The translations under genes were made by a program, and so were the position numbers. Below are positions 11,336 through 25,800 of a stretch of 64,000 nt of DNA, one piece after another. Source of the DNA: Watersipora subatra (taxonomy: Eukaryota; Bryozoa; Gymnolaemata; Cheilostomatida; Watersiporidae); assembly GCF_963576615.1 (NCBI RefSeq), contig NC_088709.1:13398764-13462763 (forward strand). The letters run 5' to 3'. Numbering within the stretch: position 1 is the stretch's first letter; each line of letters starts with the position of its first letter. Under the pieces are notes generated by a model. That model was not told the origin of the DNA and made no database searches. It saw only the letters and a program-made list of their open reading frames with translations.

Positions 11336-14300
11336 TACGAAGAGAACAACGCCGAAGACCTGCCTCTGAGAACGTATGAAAGCAGACATTAATAATCTTT
11401 GAAAATACAGCATCAAAGTCTGTTGCCTCCGCTATGCATGTTAACTGAATGAAACTCAGGCTATTTTCAGCATAATATGTTTGTTTCTATTAGCCTTAGT
11501 TTCACTTATTTGTTGCCTGTGAAGCAATGAATCTCTCACATATTCAGTGCCCTTTTGACGATCGCTTTCACCCTTTGCATCATTGATACTGTTTCATTCC
11601 ATTTCTTTTGCACTTTGGTATGCAGAATAATTAATAAATCATTTTACATATGTACATACACTTTTCTTTTTCTTTAAATTAACAATAAATAAGAAAAAAA
11701 AACAAATAATTATGATTGCATTGTTATTGGTTAAATAATAGAGTTCTTCATAGAGATATATAAAATGTGAATGCAATTGACTTAGAGATTTCAGTTATGA
11801 TATTGACTAGAGGTCCGTAGGTTTCATATCTGCAGCCTGTCGAGTAACTGTATCACCGCAAGAAGACAATCTGAATTCAGACTTGACATCTCATGGCTTT
11901 AGGACAAACTGTGAGACATTTGTTTACCTGTAAATACAGAAATTAGAATAAAAGGGCCTGTAGGTAGATTACCCATAATTACCTTTTTGTGATACATCAA
12001 GGTCAAGGTAAATGATTCCAGAAGATGGCACTCATGATTTCTATTCCTACAGATCTAAATTGGTTCAACGTTATTGATTGTTTGGGTGTCTAAATGGATC
12101 GTAAATTAGAGCGTGGCATTGCATAAGATATCGCGATACAGCTGAGTACCATTTATCCTAATGACAAACACAAGGAAATAGACAACGTTGAATATAATCA
12201 TATCCATCAAGCTCTAGTTGACAAGTCTTTTGTGTTTGCTATCGCGCCAATTTAACCATTCGTTCTTCATCCGTAAAAGGTTTGTGAGTGCGCAACTGTT
12301 TATGGAAGCCACTTCAGCACAGTTTTATATCATCAAGCAAGTGTCAAGGGAATCATTAGCCCCGTTCTTCAAATAAAACGGGCTTCACCACAGATATATA
12401 AAAAGTTTCAATTGAATTCATATTTCATCACCGTCAACTGGCATGAAATTCTTCCGCGATATTTTGCTGCAATTTTGGTTGTAACTCGGTTAGCTATGAG
12501 AGTCTTGTAAAATTTCTGACACGACTATCTTTTTGCTTTAGATACCTGTTCAAGTCATCTAGCAACCGGCTGAATCGATATTAATATTGCTTTCACCATT
12601 TTTCAGAGACCTCATAGCCTGTGAACCACGAGTTGAACAATCGCTTCAAGTTTCTAGTTCCAAAGGTTAAAAAATGTTTTATTGCATCATGTAATAAAAC
12701 ATTGCCCTGCAACTAATGTATGCTAATTTTTCAAGCTTAAAAAATCAACATTCTTACTTATGTTACTTAATAAGAACTTGCTCCGTGCTCATAAAAACTT
12801 GCATCGGCTGGTTTTACCTTGACTCGCTCATGCTTATCGGGTGCCTTGTAAAAGAATCTTGATGACCCCTTGATGACCCCATGATTGCAGTGTGCTGCTC
12901 GTACACTACACTAGAGTAGACATAGGGTTTAGGTTTTACTTGTTTTTGTCAGGTTTTACTCATGAAATATTATAGGCGCGAAATAAGGGTTGTTTACCAT
13001 TAACATTTTGATAACACTATCATTACCATGCCACACTAAGTTCCTACCTTAAGTGAGCCACAGTGAAAGTATATCCTCATTGTTGTATAAAGGTGGCCTT
13101 TCACTGGTTATTCGGTTATATAGGGTCCGACTAGCGATATCTATCGACCTCTTGGCCATTACTCCTCGACATATTTTGGCCCGAGGTATTAACCTGAAAT
13201 TAGAACAGACAATCTAAAACTAGCGCAATAACAATTTATCTGAGCTCTTCTGACAATCAATACTGTTGCAATAAGGTGTGGAGAACCAAACAAAGGTACT
13301 AGACGGGCTTATTAAAATGACGAGACAAGCGTTGTTAGGATATAGAGTGTGTTTAACAGTTATACCATGTTGATACTATACATTTCTTTAAAAGTTTTCA
13401 AAATATTTTTTGCAGGTACACAACAAAAGTTCTTGAAATTTTCTTTTCACAAACAATACAAAAATTAATATAATAAAATAGAAATAAAAAGATACAGAAA
13501 AAACAGCAACATAGACTGTAGGTTAAAACTAAATGATTACCTGCAGTCCAAAGGAAATGAGTTGATAGCTTGAGCAGGATTTATTCGCAGGTAGTTATAC
13601 TTAGTTCTGATTGGTGATGCTGACACAGAATGCTGACCAGGATGTAAAATGAAAAGAAATGCTAGCAATAATCCTAGGCAGCGCTGAAACCAAGTCCTTA
13701 TATGAAGCATTGCGTGAGATCAGTCGCTTTGATTAACTGTTTTGGTTTTCTTCTTTCTTAAGTTAGTCTATACTTCTGCTGCAGTTTATATACCGAGCTA
13801 CTGGATGTGAATCATAACTCACGTGTCAACTGTCCTAGACACACGCAGACAGGTTGTTTTAAACCTCATATTCATTCAAGAAATAACAAAGTAGGCGGAG
13901 CTTAGCTACCATTCAAAAGTTTGTAGCAAATACTACAAATGATCCTACGCGTGTGGGTGTTACACTACAAGCAACTAACTCACTGGAGAGCCATATACAA
14001 GGATTTATCACAATTGATCAGGAATCTACTGTGTTACATGTATGTAAATGGGCCTGCGGCCCCAATATAATTCCACAAACGCTTGTTAATAATATAGGTA
14101 GTTGTCAATGGTCCCTCGGAAAAACTCGGTCAAGCTTTGATGTCGACAAAAAAGTATGAGATACAAGATATGGCAAATATAGCTTTTAGCTGTAACACAA
14201 ATATGACCATCAATAAAGTAAAAAACTTTTTATACGACCAATAGAAAAACAAATTGATCTACATATATAGGCCAATAGCTTGCAATGCAACACATGCCAT

Positions 14301-15672
14301 TTCTGAGACAAAAATTAACAAATTTAAAAGATGCATACTAGTCACCGTTGTCGGTAAACTTTTTATGAAGTTCGCTCTTCAAAAAATTTAAGACAAAACA
14401 TCAGAAAATATTGCATCAGCAACCAACAATTGGCTAAGATACTTCAACAAAATTTAGCAATAGGTGTCTAGAAGCAGTACTGGATGGTTTTTTTAAATTA
14501 ATTCTTTAAATGTTTGTTCAGTTTATTATTCTTGTCCGAAATATTAACATCAACACCAACATTTACACTTACCATCAAGGCATCAACACTAATGCTAATG
14601 CTTTAATGTTAATCCTATCACCAAAACTAACATTAACACAAAAGCTGACTCTAACAGAAGCATTAACAGCAACCTTTGTGATAATTGCCAATGTAACAAG
14701 AAGGCATAGCAAATGGAAAATAAAAACTTGGTAATATATCAAAAAGTGATAACAAACTGTCTTAGAAGATGTCATTTTCAAAAAAGAGGCAGAGTGTAAC
14801 ATTTTTTATATTCTTGAATCGAGCTGTGAACCATCTATAAGCCTGACAGAGACAATTAGACACGATTTATTTGCACGCTACCGACCATGAATTCACTTCG
14901 CATTGATTTTAAATTAGTGCTCACTGGGAGAAGTCGTTGGGGCGGATTAGATGTTGAAATGAGTTGTTGTACGGTGTAAAAGTAAAAAGGAAATAAGTTT
15001 TTTCTAATTTTAGAATACTTTTCTATGATAAATGGCATAAGTTTTCATGCAAATATAGTACAAGTTTAATAACAAGTCTAGAATTGTCTTCTCCTAGATG
15101 TAATAAAAGTAGTGAGAAGATAAATCCGGTAAATGCAAACGGTCGTTCGTATGGATGAATTAGGACAGCAACTGTACACAAATAAGCTGCGATGGATGAT
15201 TAACTAGATGTCTGATATTGCATATAAAACTTATGGGCACTTATAACCTCATTCAATTAAATGATTCTGGTATATATGAGTTAGTATGGCACAATTAGAT
15301 ATGCATGCGATAAAAGTATAGGGCTTACTCCGCTGCAATCAAAACATTGGATGCCTAAAAAAGGCATAGCCGGTTAGAGACGCATAGGTTAGAGACGTCC
15401 TCAAATGATGACTATTAAGCCAGTACGACATCGTTGAAATAGCTACAGTAGCTATGCTGTCGCACTATTATCTAGGCCATTGGATAGTAACACAACCATT
15501 TTCCATCAGCAGTGTAAATTTTTTTGCCATTTATAGTCTGTTGAAGGCTATTGTTAATATAAAAACTGTACAACCAATTAGTTCTAATAGGAACATCTAC
15601 CAAATAAAATACAAAATATGGGAGTTGTCCCACTGTAGAGGACAACTCAGCTTAAAACTGGATAGAAAAACT

Positions 15673-16550
15673 TTAAAGGTTGACTTGCAATAAAATTCAC
15701 ATTACAGTTATTTGGTATCATAAGATTCACCATGTCTTACTCTGTTGTGTTCTAGGTGTGAAATATATGGGAATGTGATTACAAGCTCTTAAAAGCTAAA
15801 AAACGAACAGTTAATCGCAGCCATGGTAGTTTGGATTCGCTTTCCAAAACGGCTCAAATGGGCTGTAGTTGTTACAGGATGGTTTCTGTTTACACTTTCA
15901 TGCAACCTCATTCGTCGAAATATTTCCACCAATATACTTCACACATTCAATAAAACCATGTCATTACTGTTCTTACATGTCTGTTTTATCGTCATTGTAA
16001 TGCTGTCACTTTTAGCACTGATATCATATAACTTACCATAAAAAATTGTTAACTTTTTAACCTCAGCTCGAAGGAGTACATATCATTGTCTGATAATCCT
16101 GACGAGCATGCTGGTTACCTGTGATAATCGAAAAGTGCTGCAAAAATTATTTGCGAAGTATTGGGTCACGTGATCAGATTACGACTTGATGATTGAGTAA
16201 TGCCGAAACAAAACTGTAAAGTAGCGAGCATCTATATTTGATACGGGGTCTTCGGTAAAACTCGAAGAGTTTGTCAAAAACTAGTGCTACGATAAGTTTT
16301 ATAGTGAGCTTTTTATTGGCCTTTCAATCAACGTGAGAACATCACATGACAAGACGATAACCAAACTGTAATGAATACGTCAAATAAATAAACAGATTCC
16401 AATCCACGGCGGCTTTTCGTTTTTGAGCTTTTAAGGGCTTGTAATCACATTTCCACGCATATGGCACCCACAACACAACAGAGTAAGACATGGTGCATCT
16501 TTTGATACCAAATAACTGCAATGTGAATTTTGTTGCAAGTCAACCTTTAA
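15673..16550. mobile_element. TTAA-flanked long-TIR MITE, copy 2
   Basis: Same family as 6721-7596, with the same ends and TTAA on both sides. Its right end lies about 260 bp from the stop codon of ERMP1 copy B. The open frame at 15823-16041 is part of the element and not a gene. Confidence 0.85.
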
Positions 16551-16807
16551 GAAACTCTTTTGTAGTGGTTAGTATTATTATGAATTTTTACATGTATGTC
16601 AAGTGGCTTCCACTTCTTCATAATAACAGAGCTACACAGTTACATGTAACTCGTGTGGGGTGTGCAAATCAAAATAGAAACATGGTTAAAAAACTGTGAT
16701 AGGAACAGGTAGACAATTTTTATATTGTGAACATTAGAAGTGTACGGATAATTTCCAGAACAACAAGCAGAAATCAACAATTCCTTGTTAGATTGTTACA
16801 TCTACTC

Positions 16808-19800
16808 TTAGAACCTATAGTGTTGGTAGGTAGCCACCCAACCAAGTGGCACGGTCCAGTTAGGAAACTTAGCAAGCGTTGCAGTGAGCTCAGGAGTTGT
16901 GCTCTCAGGTCCATCCAAGTAATGGGCAGCAAATCCAATGTCCAGCCAATGCTTGTCAAGATCTGCCTCCTCACCTACCTAAGAAAAACCAGCCTTCAGT
17001 TAGTGGCCCAGCTGATGTATTTCTTATACATATTTCTTATGTATAAATTATTGAGAATTGTGGATGAAACTTTATTTAGCCTATTAGATAAAATTGTTTC
17101 TGCTGGCTGGGATGAGACCCATAAAATTGAATATCTGTAGACAGGTTGGTCAGGATGATGCCATATTGTTTGATAGACAAACAATATGGCATCATCACTA
17201 ATCTATATATATATAAATCACAAAGTTTGTCATCTGTCGTTCGGTATGTCCGGCTATACCGAGTTCTAATCAAAAATCACCTTCAGACTGGATTTGAACT
17301 TGCGACATCTAAATTGCAAGTCTACTAACACAGGCGTGTAACTACGAAGCAAAGCAGCTCTTATCACACCATCACGCTTACCATATACTATATATATTTT
17401 TCGCGATTGCACACGATAAATTCTTAATTACTACAGTGCGCCCTCAGGTTACGATGCCTCCGATGTAAGATTGTTTTTTGCCTTAGTATATGCAACATGA
17501 TGTTTTTTCGTCCTTGCCACACAAAGATGAAATTTGTTTTACTTTTTTTCACCATACGATATCAACAAAAGTTTCTCTCAGAATTAAAATCTGGCAGTCG
17601 GCGTACTGATTACATTGAAATAATAGAAATGCCCATTCGCTATTCGACGAAATCCCTCCCACAACACCTGAAATTCTCGCCATCTCAGTTCAGCGTTATT
17701 TGTTATAAATTATAGTAAAAACGAGACCGAAAACAGAAAAGTGATAAAATATTAGCCGATGACAAAGTTGAAGCTTATTTTAATAAAACACATACTAAAA
17801 CTTAGCTTTAGGTCTGAGTTTGGAAAGCTAAATTTATTCAAGTTAAATTCAACGTTTATGTTATACGTCTGTCTCAAAGGTAAGAAGTCCCCACGGTACG
17901 TGCTGCACATAGTACATAGTGATGTTACATTTTCTTGCAGACCATAATCACTAAATACACTAAAGTTATGGTAGGTAACTATAGTTACTAAAGTTAATAT
18001 ATTATTTTGTTGTTAATTTTTAATATGTACAGTATGCATATAAAATTTTGATAATTTTCACCAGAAAGAGTTGGCATTTGATAATTACTATCGTATGAGT
18101 TTTTATATCACTTTATGCGACATTTCGCCTTACAATTCCAACACTAAAATGAATTAAGATGCTATAATTGTATACCAAATAATTTGTCATTGTGATCATA
18201 GCAAAGCAGACTTTATTTAATTATTTCTTGCTAATTATTTCACACTTACATTTAAAAACCTTTACAGTTGTTTTATTTTTTCTTCCAATTTATTTCAACT
18301 GGGTAAAACACTTTTTTATATGAAAGTTAAAAATTACAATGTTTGACAGAGTTTGAAAATCTTTACAGTTGTTTTATTTTTTTGGCTTGATTTGTTTAAA
18401 CTGCACAAAACACTTTTTTATAATATGATGTTTGAAAGTTAGAATGGTAACTGTTGTTATATGTTAAATTAAAATAATCTTTTTTGTAAAAGCTTGTTTT
18501 ATTACTAGGGCAATGTTAGGCATTCATCTAGTAGAAACTACGGGTGAGTGATAGTGCATGAGATCTGTGACATTTGCGGGATTTCTCAACTTCATGAGTT
18601 GCCATGTAATCCAAAACAAGTTTGAAGATTTGGCTAAATAGCCTCAGAGTTGCAAAAGCACTGCAAACGATTCAATAAATATCAGCGCCTGATATCTAAT
18701 GTTCATGAAATTTTCGACTTTAGCCACTAGCATTAATAATTTGCAAGTTTACAATCATTGCCTTTCCGTGCTTCAAATGAATTTGGAGTTGCTTCCACTT
18801 TGGTGAAATCTGAATGAACTTTGTGCGAAGACATTCGCTGTGAGAATATTCTGACGCCATAAAAATCCCGCCATAAAGCCAAAAATGCCATAAAGCTCTC
18901 CCCAGTGAAGGTAAAAAAATTTCAGCTAACAACCACATGGGTATCTTCTACGAAAACGTTCTACTGCTGATCACTACTGTTTCTGCTTGACTTTTGGCCT
19001 TTCATTAAAATTTACACCAAGGATGGGTTGCTCGTACGAAGATGACAGCATAATCACTTTTTACTGCAACTAGTTGACTTCACATGAATTGAAAAGTGCC
19101 AGTGACTCGAAATCGAGTCTAATTTAACAATTTCTGTTTAAAGGAATACATCGCGAACCTTAGAAAGACCTAAGGTATCTTTCTAAGACTCTGAATCATT
19201 GAAACGGTAAGGTGTGAATTCGTCAGCAATGAGCAACTCCAAACCCATCCAAAGCATAGAAACGTAGTGTATGAATAACAAATGAAGCCGTGTGACAATT
19301 TATCTACATCTAGCATGAAAGTTTTCGATACACAAATCCAAACATGAACACTTTAAACGCACCTGGATATCAAGCCAGAAGTTGTTGGCAGGATGTGGTG
19401 ACATGGCAGAGGAAGTATAGATAAAGTAATGACTCCGTTTTATTTCTTTTGGTATTTTGGTGGGTATTGGAGTGCCTGGTGTAAAAGACCAGCCTATGAG
19501 CTCACCCCCTTCGACCACCGATAAATAGATATTTCCATGGAAATGATTACCTGTTAATCATTCAGCAGAAATTCACTATACAGACAAAAGTACTGTGTAA
19601 ATCTAGAAATCATTCTGCCAACAAACAACTCATGGAATACTCGCTGTAGGTTTGTATTTAATATAAGCTTAAGTACAAGATCTATTTTTCACCGTATTTT
19701 AGAGTTGGAATTACAACAACTTAATTCTAGCAGGTTGCGCTATAAAGAAGCATATCTAAATACATTATGCAGGTAAGTAGAGTTACATTCAGACTAATAT

Positions 19801-22800
19801 AATGATGACACACTCGTACCTGAACAAGTTAAATGATGTCTAACAATATTATTGGCCAACTGCTCTTTTCTATGAGTGACATTCACTCTTGCATACATGA
19901 GAGGCTTGGCAAGCTTCCCCACATGGTATCTCCTGCAAACAAGCGTAACCAGTGATTAACAAAAAATGGTTAGTTGATGGAACTCAACTAAGGTTTCTTT
20001 TGTCATTAAACTAGACTCAGCTCCTTTGTTTCTAACATTTAACAGTTATATTGTCCTATATCATGCTGAGAGACAATGTCTAAAAGGCTAGCTAATGCCA
20101 TGGAAGCATCACTCACCAACAAGTTCCTACTAAGGATACTGTCTTATACTGCTCAAATAATAATGAACACCCTTCACTATAGGTTGGTAAAAGAGTGTGC
20201 TTACTGACACCTCATCTCACCTTATCTGATAGTATAAAGCCCTGGTTCTCTGACTTCATGAATTCCACCCAAGCAATGTTTGACTAGAGCCAGTCGCGAT
20301 TGACTACAAGCTATTTCCACAAACCTTTGACTCACATTGGAACTACATATCAATCTTTTTAGCATTAATTTCAGCTTAAAAGTCATATTTTCAGCTTTAA
20401 TTACACAAACTTTGCATAAATTGCAAAATTATGTATTTAATTTCTTCATCAACAACAGATTTGGTTTAACCGGTGACACTTTTAGAGAGACTGAATAGCA
20501 TTTCTTTCAAAAGTAATCTGTTGTATCTTTAATATTGGAAGGATTTTGTACCAATTAGTTTTCATTTTCTACAAGTTAATATATAGTATAGTTGAAGCAG
20601 TGGTGTTAAACATTATCTAAAGTGAACTTTCTGTGAAGAGCGTTGAGCTCTAACCACCTTCTCATGCAGGAGACGTTGCACCACACATCTCACCGTTCAC
20701 TGCTGTTAGAGATCTTGGAGATCTGCTAAGCAGCGCTGCGCTTACTCTTTCCACCATGGATGCCGATGAGCTGACATAAAACAATCCAGGCATCTGGGAG
20801 ATGATGAGAGACCTCAAGGATTAGTGCACTGCATTAGGCAATTGTTGAACTGTGATTGCTCGATGGATTGCCAGTAAAAAGACAACTTTAGAGAATGTGA
20901 GCGCATCAAGAGTATAACACTTAACTATGCTGACTTCAATCACTTAGACTTATCTTCAAAACAAAAAGTGAAAATGGTGAAATTCCAACATGAGCTGAAT
21001 GATATCTGATTGGCTGGTGAAATTTTACTTTGTGCATCCTCAGCTCAGCAGAAAAGATGTCATCTAGTACCAACATTGTTCTCAAGAACCTATTAAGTGT
21101 TTACCAAGTTCATTTGCTATCTGTTTTTTAAGAGAAATGCTTTGAATAGACTAGGAACTAAGAGCCAAGCTTTATTAGGTGGGTAAGTGGACAACTCCAA
21201 ACAAATGGAGGCAAGTCCTCAAATAAATGCTATGATCGGACTGTAACCAACTCACTTGAGTTTTGTTATCTTGGAATAATATATAGGGAATCCTCCATAA
21301 GCTAGATCCTTATCTACAGTCTGCAGTTGCATAGACTTAAGTTCTGGTATGTTATCAAGGTATCTATGCTCATTGTAGTCAAATGGTATGTAAAGCAACC
21401 CATGATCTTCCTTCTCCAAGGTTCCGTCATATGCGTACAGTTCCCGCCAGAAGTGCTACAATGTATCATATACATTAACAATAGATTCCTTTAATGACAA
21501 GTGATAAATCAACTTCATATAAAAGAAACAATACAAATAGATGAAAATTTGGAGTTATGTACTCTTGTGTAAAAATGTTACAACCCCTCAAAAGCTCAAG
21601 ATTTTGCAGCGCTGGTGCAAGAGTTCCACATACCGTAGTATGTTCTCCAACTCTCTACCATTATTCAAAGATTTTGATAATATCAACTTGCTGTGAAAAT
21701 ATGTCTCTGCGCTGACGGAGATGCTGGATTGGCTGAGTAGGGAAATCCAAGGTTTGTAAAACAACCGATGAGAATAAAGAGAGATGAGATGGAGAGGAAC
21801 TTGGCTGCTAATCCAGTGAGATCCTTGCTGATGTGTAGAAATCCTGCCTACAACACACATAGTTGCTTTAAATTGATAAAATTGTAGCAGACTCAAAATA
21901 GACTTAGCAGTACAGAAAGATGAGGTGGTTTATTGCTGATATCCTGGTTTGACTAAGAAGGCGTGGCTTGTGGTAAATAGTGTTTCTTGTCAAGTTAATC
22001 ACAGTTGGTTATCTTTCACCATGTTACCACAGCTGCTGTACTTCACACTCAACCTTGCATTTCATCCAGCCATGAAATCATTGCATATTAGTGACACTGT
22101 GTAGGAAGATGATGTACATATTTATGATAATGGATAAGATCAGGCTGTTATTAAATCTGTCTCATAAAATTGATATAAAAAAAAACTGATGAGTACAAAA
22201 ATTTGCAAAAAGGTACAAAGTTAAGATAAGCTGACAACGCTAAACAAAATTTACCGTAAGTTGCTTTCTTACAAATGCATAAATACTGAAAGATTTTAGC
22301 TTAAAACATGACAAGGAATTGGCAACTTTAATTACTAAAACACCACTAGTAGCAAACAAACGTTAAAAACAAAATCTTTATTTGACTCGTCACAATAACA
22401 CTTCATTTACTGAAACTATGAAAAGCAATTCTGAAACAACAAATACTTCAAAGCAAAAACAAAAAAACATTTTATTTTTAAATTTAGAATTACTTTTGAT
22501 AAGCTAATGTTATAGAGATATGTACGCACTTTTTGTAAGTAATTCTAAAAATGTTAACATATTTCTATTTTCCTCAGTTAACAGGAGCTGAACGCTTGAG
22601 CACAACGTCCTTGACATTTATGAATTAGTTCAAATTGAGACGCAATTAGCGGACTAGTACCTACGAGGTAGTTGGAGATGAGCAGAAAAGGTAAAACACT
22701 GATGAGTGACACGAGTATATCAGGGAAGACAGCCGATCCCATTCTGCCAGTGAGTGGTAAAAACAGGTTGTTAAGAGAGTGGCTTAGCTGCATAATGTGC

Positions 22801-25800
22801 AAGCTTGGCAGGAGGAGAGCACCAGCTGTGAGTGTCAGATATAGGATGGGAGAATCTGCAAAGAGAATGCATATCACTAAAAACCTTGCTGTGGGGAAAA
22901 GTAATAATTGATTTAAATTAACATTTGAGGTGTGCGCTCCCTTTAACTTAAAAATAAAATTAAAATCATAAACATGCATCCAGAATCGAGTGAAAATAAT
23001 AAGAAAAAGAGAAAGGTTGTTGATACAAACCAATATTATCACAGTTACTATGCAGTCACTAAATTAAAAAGTAAGTTTATCTTTTTCTCTTTTGAAGGGA
23101 TAAAGTGGTGAGTTTGGAAAGACCTTGGAATGGATTAGGCAATTAACATGCATTTTTTTGCTTGTGTAACGTAAAATCCCTATAACATAAATGTTCTCGA
23201 AACGAATCATTTATCTTGTAGGACCGTCTATTGTGTATAGCATATTGTATAGTATTATAGTAAGTGCTACAAACTGATCATGTGTAAGTGTGTGTGTGTA
23301 CAGGTGAACGTGTTAAATGCAGATGATAAATGCCAAAGAGTGTCGAGGCTGCAGTAACAAATATTATCAATTTATTTCATAAGTTGCATCTAAAAGTTAG
23401 TTTTGTGAGTGAACACGAGGATTAAATGCTTGCTGATTCATCAAGCCACTTAATATACTGTAAAGCCTCTATTTGAACACCACGGTGCTCTATTTATCGA
23501 CCCATTTTTCAAGAGGTGACGTTCAAAAAGAGGGTGGCGTTGTGTTTTTCAAGCTCATCAGAATTTTTGAAAGATAAATTGAACCCTTTTATAGGCAAAG
23601 CGAATTTCGCCTATATCTTGCACTCTCCTTGGGACAGAGGGACATTAACTCTTTCGGATGCAAGAAATCTGCTATAGTTTACCTCAAACTTGTCATATAT
23701 CTCTAAATAAATAAGCATTAGAAAGCTGAGAAATATCTCTATCAGTTAATATTTATTGCTTGCAATTAACCTATGACGATGATCTTATAGCCTGCGTTGC
23801 AATTGATTAGTTTTCAATTTTTCACTTCATTATTTTAAATTTAAGGCATATTTTTATTTATAACTATATTTAACAATGTTACATATAAGCCCACTGCACT
23901 CATTGATATGTTTGCAACAGTTTGCAACCAAAACTGGCTCTTTATGTGCCATAGAAAATGAGTTATGAACGTCAAACCACCGAAAGCAGAGTTTAGATAA
24001 CAGCAATGATGCTATCAAATAACCAAAGGGTTGATACTCTGAAAGAAACACCCATCTGGCTAGGCCCAGACTTGCATATTGTACCCCCACTGACCTGGTT
24101 GGTCAATTTGAAATACACCCCCTAAACACTGGGAGTTTCCTAGGGGGTGCCCAGGTTCCACACCTCGCTAAACATCCAATATGATTCAGAAGCTATAAAA
24201 ATAATTTCCTGCTGGTGAATTTAGCTTGTTTTTGACCTCAAAAAATCACCATTGAACAGTGTGAAGAAAGCTAAGAGAAACATGGACCCTTTCCCTGGCC
24301 TGGCTGTGAAAACCCACCCCTCTGAAGTAGCAAATTCACTGACAGTGCCCCATAGTCTGAAAACCAACTATAAAATGTGATTTTGGGCAGAGCCTAATGG
24401 GGGAGTATCAACCATGGGCAAATAACATGCTATGAATCTGCAAAATTATAAGACATATAATAATAATCTATCAAACGCAACAAATATATATTCAGAAACA
24501 GGTGTTATAAAAAAACCATATTTATAATACATGCAGAAACAAAAATTAACATTTTTGAATCCAAAGTATTTGCAATGTTTGCTCCACATGTTGCATTTTG
24601 ATTGCTGCTTTCACTTGGAACTATTTCATCATCTTCTAGTTGTTCAATACCTTCCAAAGTGTCTGCCGACCTCAAATCTTCTTCTGCACTGCTGAACTAG
24701 TTTATATTAACATCCAAACAAGTCTTTTAGCAGAGCAAAACTTACTATATACTTTTTGCACAAATAATGAGAAACTTTTAGTCGCGTGTAGAGTCTGCAT
24801 GCTAAACACAAGTTTCAGCCTCAAACTAGTAATACAGATTAAATTGTAATTTCTAAATCGTTTTTCATATACATCAAAGTATCAAGACCGTGGTAAACGA
24901 GAAACTACTATTAGCCTGAGACCGTTATTGATTATTTTTATGGTGTTGCTTTCAGAGTTTTAACGAAAAGAGCTGTAAAGCTCTGGAGTTAGAAAACAGA
25001 CTTCAATATGAACAGCAACTACAAAAACTAATTGTTAACAATGTAATCAAGTTATTATTAGCACCATTTTGTGAACACTTTTCTACTGATCACTTGCTAC
25101 TATGAGTTTGTAAAGATCAAGAATGTCAAATAATGGTGCTTAATTAAAGAGTGGCACTCCATTTTTTTACCTTTCTTACTTTTGCCAGTCAAGTAGAGGT
25201 GGCGTTCAAATAGAGGTGGCGTTCAAATAGAGGTTTTGAATGTAGGCCTGAAAACTCACTATGCATCCTAATGTTGAGCATATCAGACACAAGCTGCCTC
25301 AGAATCAGAGGGAAGATAACTAACAGCATGCAGATGTAGGCTGATGCAACTCCACCCATTGTCAGTGCAGCCAGGAGAATAGTCCAGAACAGCAGCGCAG
25401 AGTCAAAGTAGATTGCCTCTATGTCCCAGATAGACACCAGCTATAATTGACATACAATGATTTCAATAGACAGAAGTACCAGCTGTGAATAACAGATAGC
25501 AACAAGATAGCTGCAACAGATATTTTTGTAAGTGTAACAATTACTAAAAAGTATGAATGGATTGGCAAAAATGTATGTCAGTTGATACCTTAACATTTAC
25601 CTGAAAAACTGTCTTGCAAAGTTGCTTCCCCCGCTGATGGACCAAAATCCATATAGCTATGGCTGGAAGGATGTATATGGGGAATGTTAGCCAGTTATTT
25701 GTGTACCACATCATGGGGCGTACGTAACTGACTAGCAGACCTAAGGCTAAATTGCATCCTATTATAGAGAGCAACGCTGCAGCGTGCATGGCATAGCTGG

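Larger units (their letters stand above)
9633..16807. other. Intergenic region between convergent GNPTAB and ERMP1 copy B
   Basis: No exon with recognisable protein similarity on either strand. It contains a GT-rich microsatellite (about 10928-10962), an exact-looking 90-bp tandem duplication (11156-11335) and a TTAA MITE (15673-16550). The remaining AT-rich sequence shows nothing I can name. Short ORFs at 10309, 13953, 14510 and 15454 have no domain or codon signal. Confidence 0.6.

Noticed and set aside
15823-16041. 72-codon frame with a hydrophobic stretch
   Set aside because: Lies inside the TTAA MITE; the frame is not intact in the sister copies.
9633-16807. A possible third ERMP1 copy in the left intergenic region
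   Set aside because: I looked for the conserved exon motifs (GASDD, GAEE, IYHTKYD, WLDIG) on both strands and found none.
16727-17140. 137-codon + strand open frame
   Set aside because: Antisense shadow of the last ERMP1-B exon plus intron; the minus strand has the conserved protein.
22672-22911. 79-codon + strand open frame
   Set aside because: Antisense of ERMP1-B exon 9.
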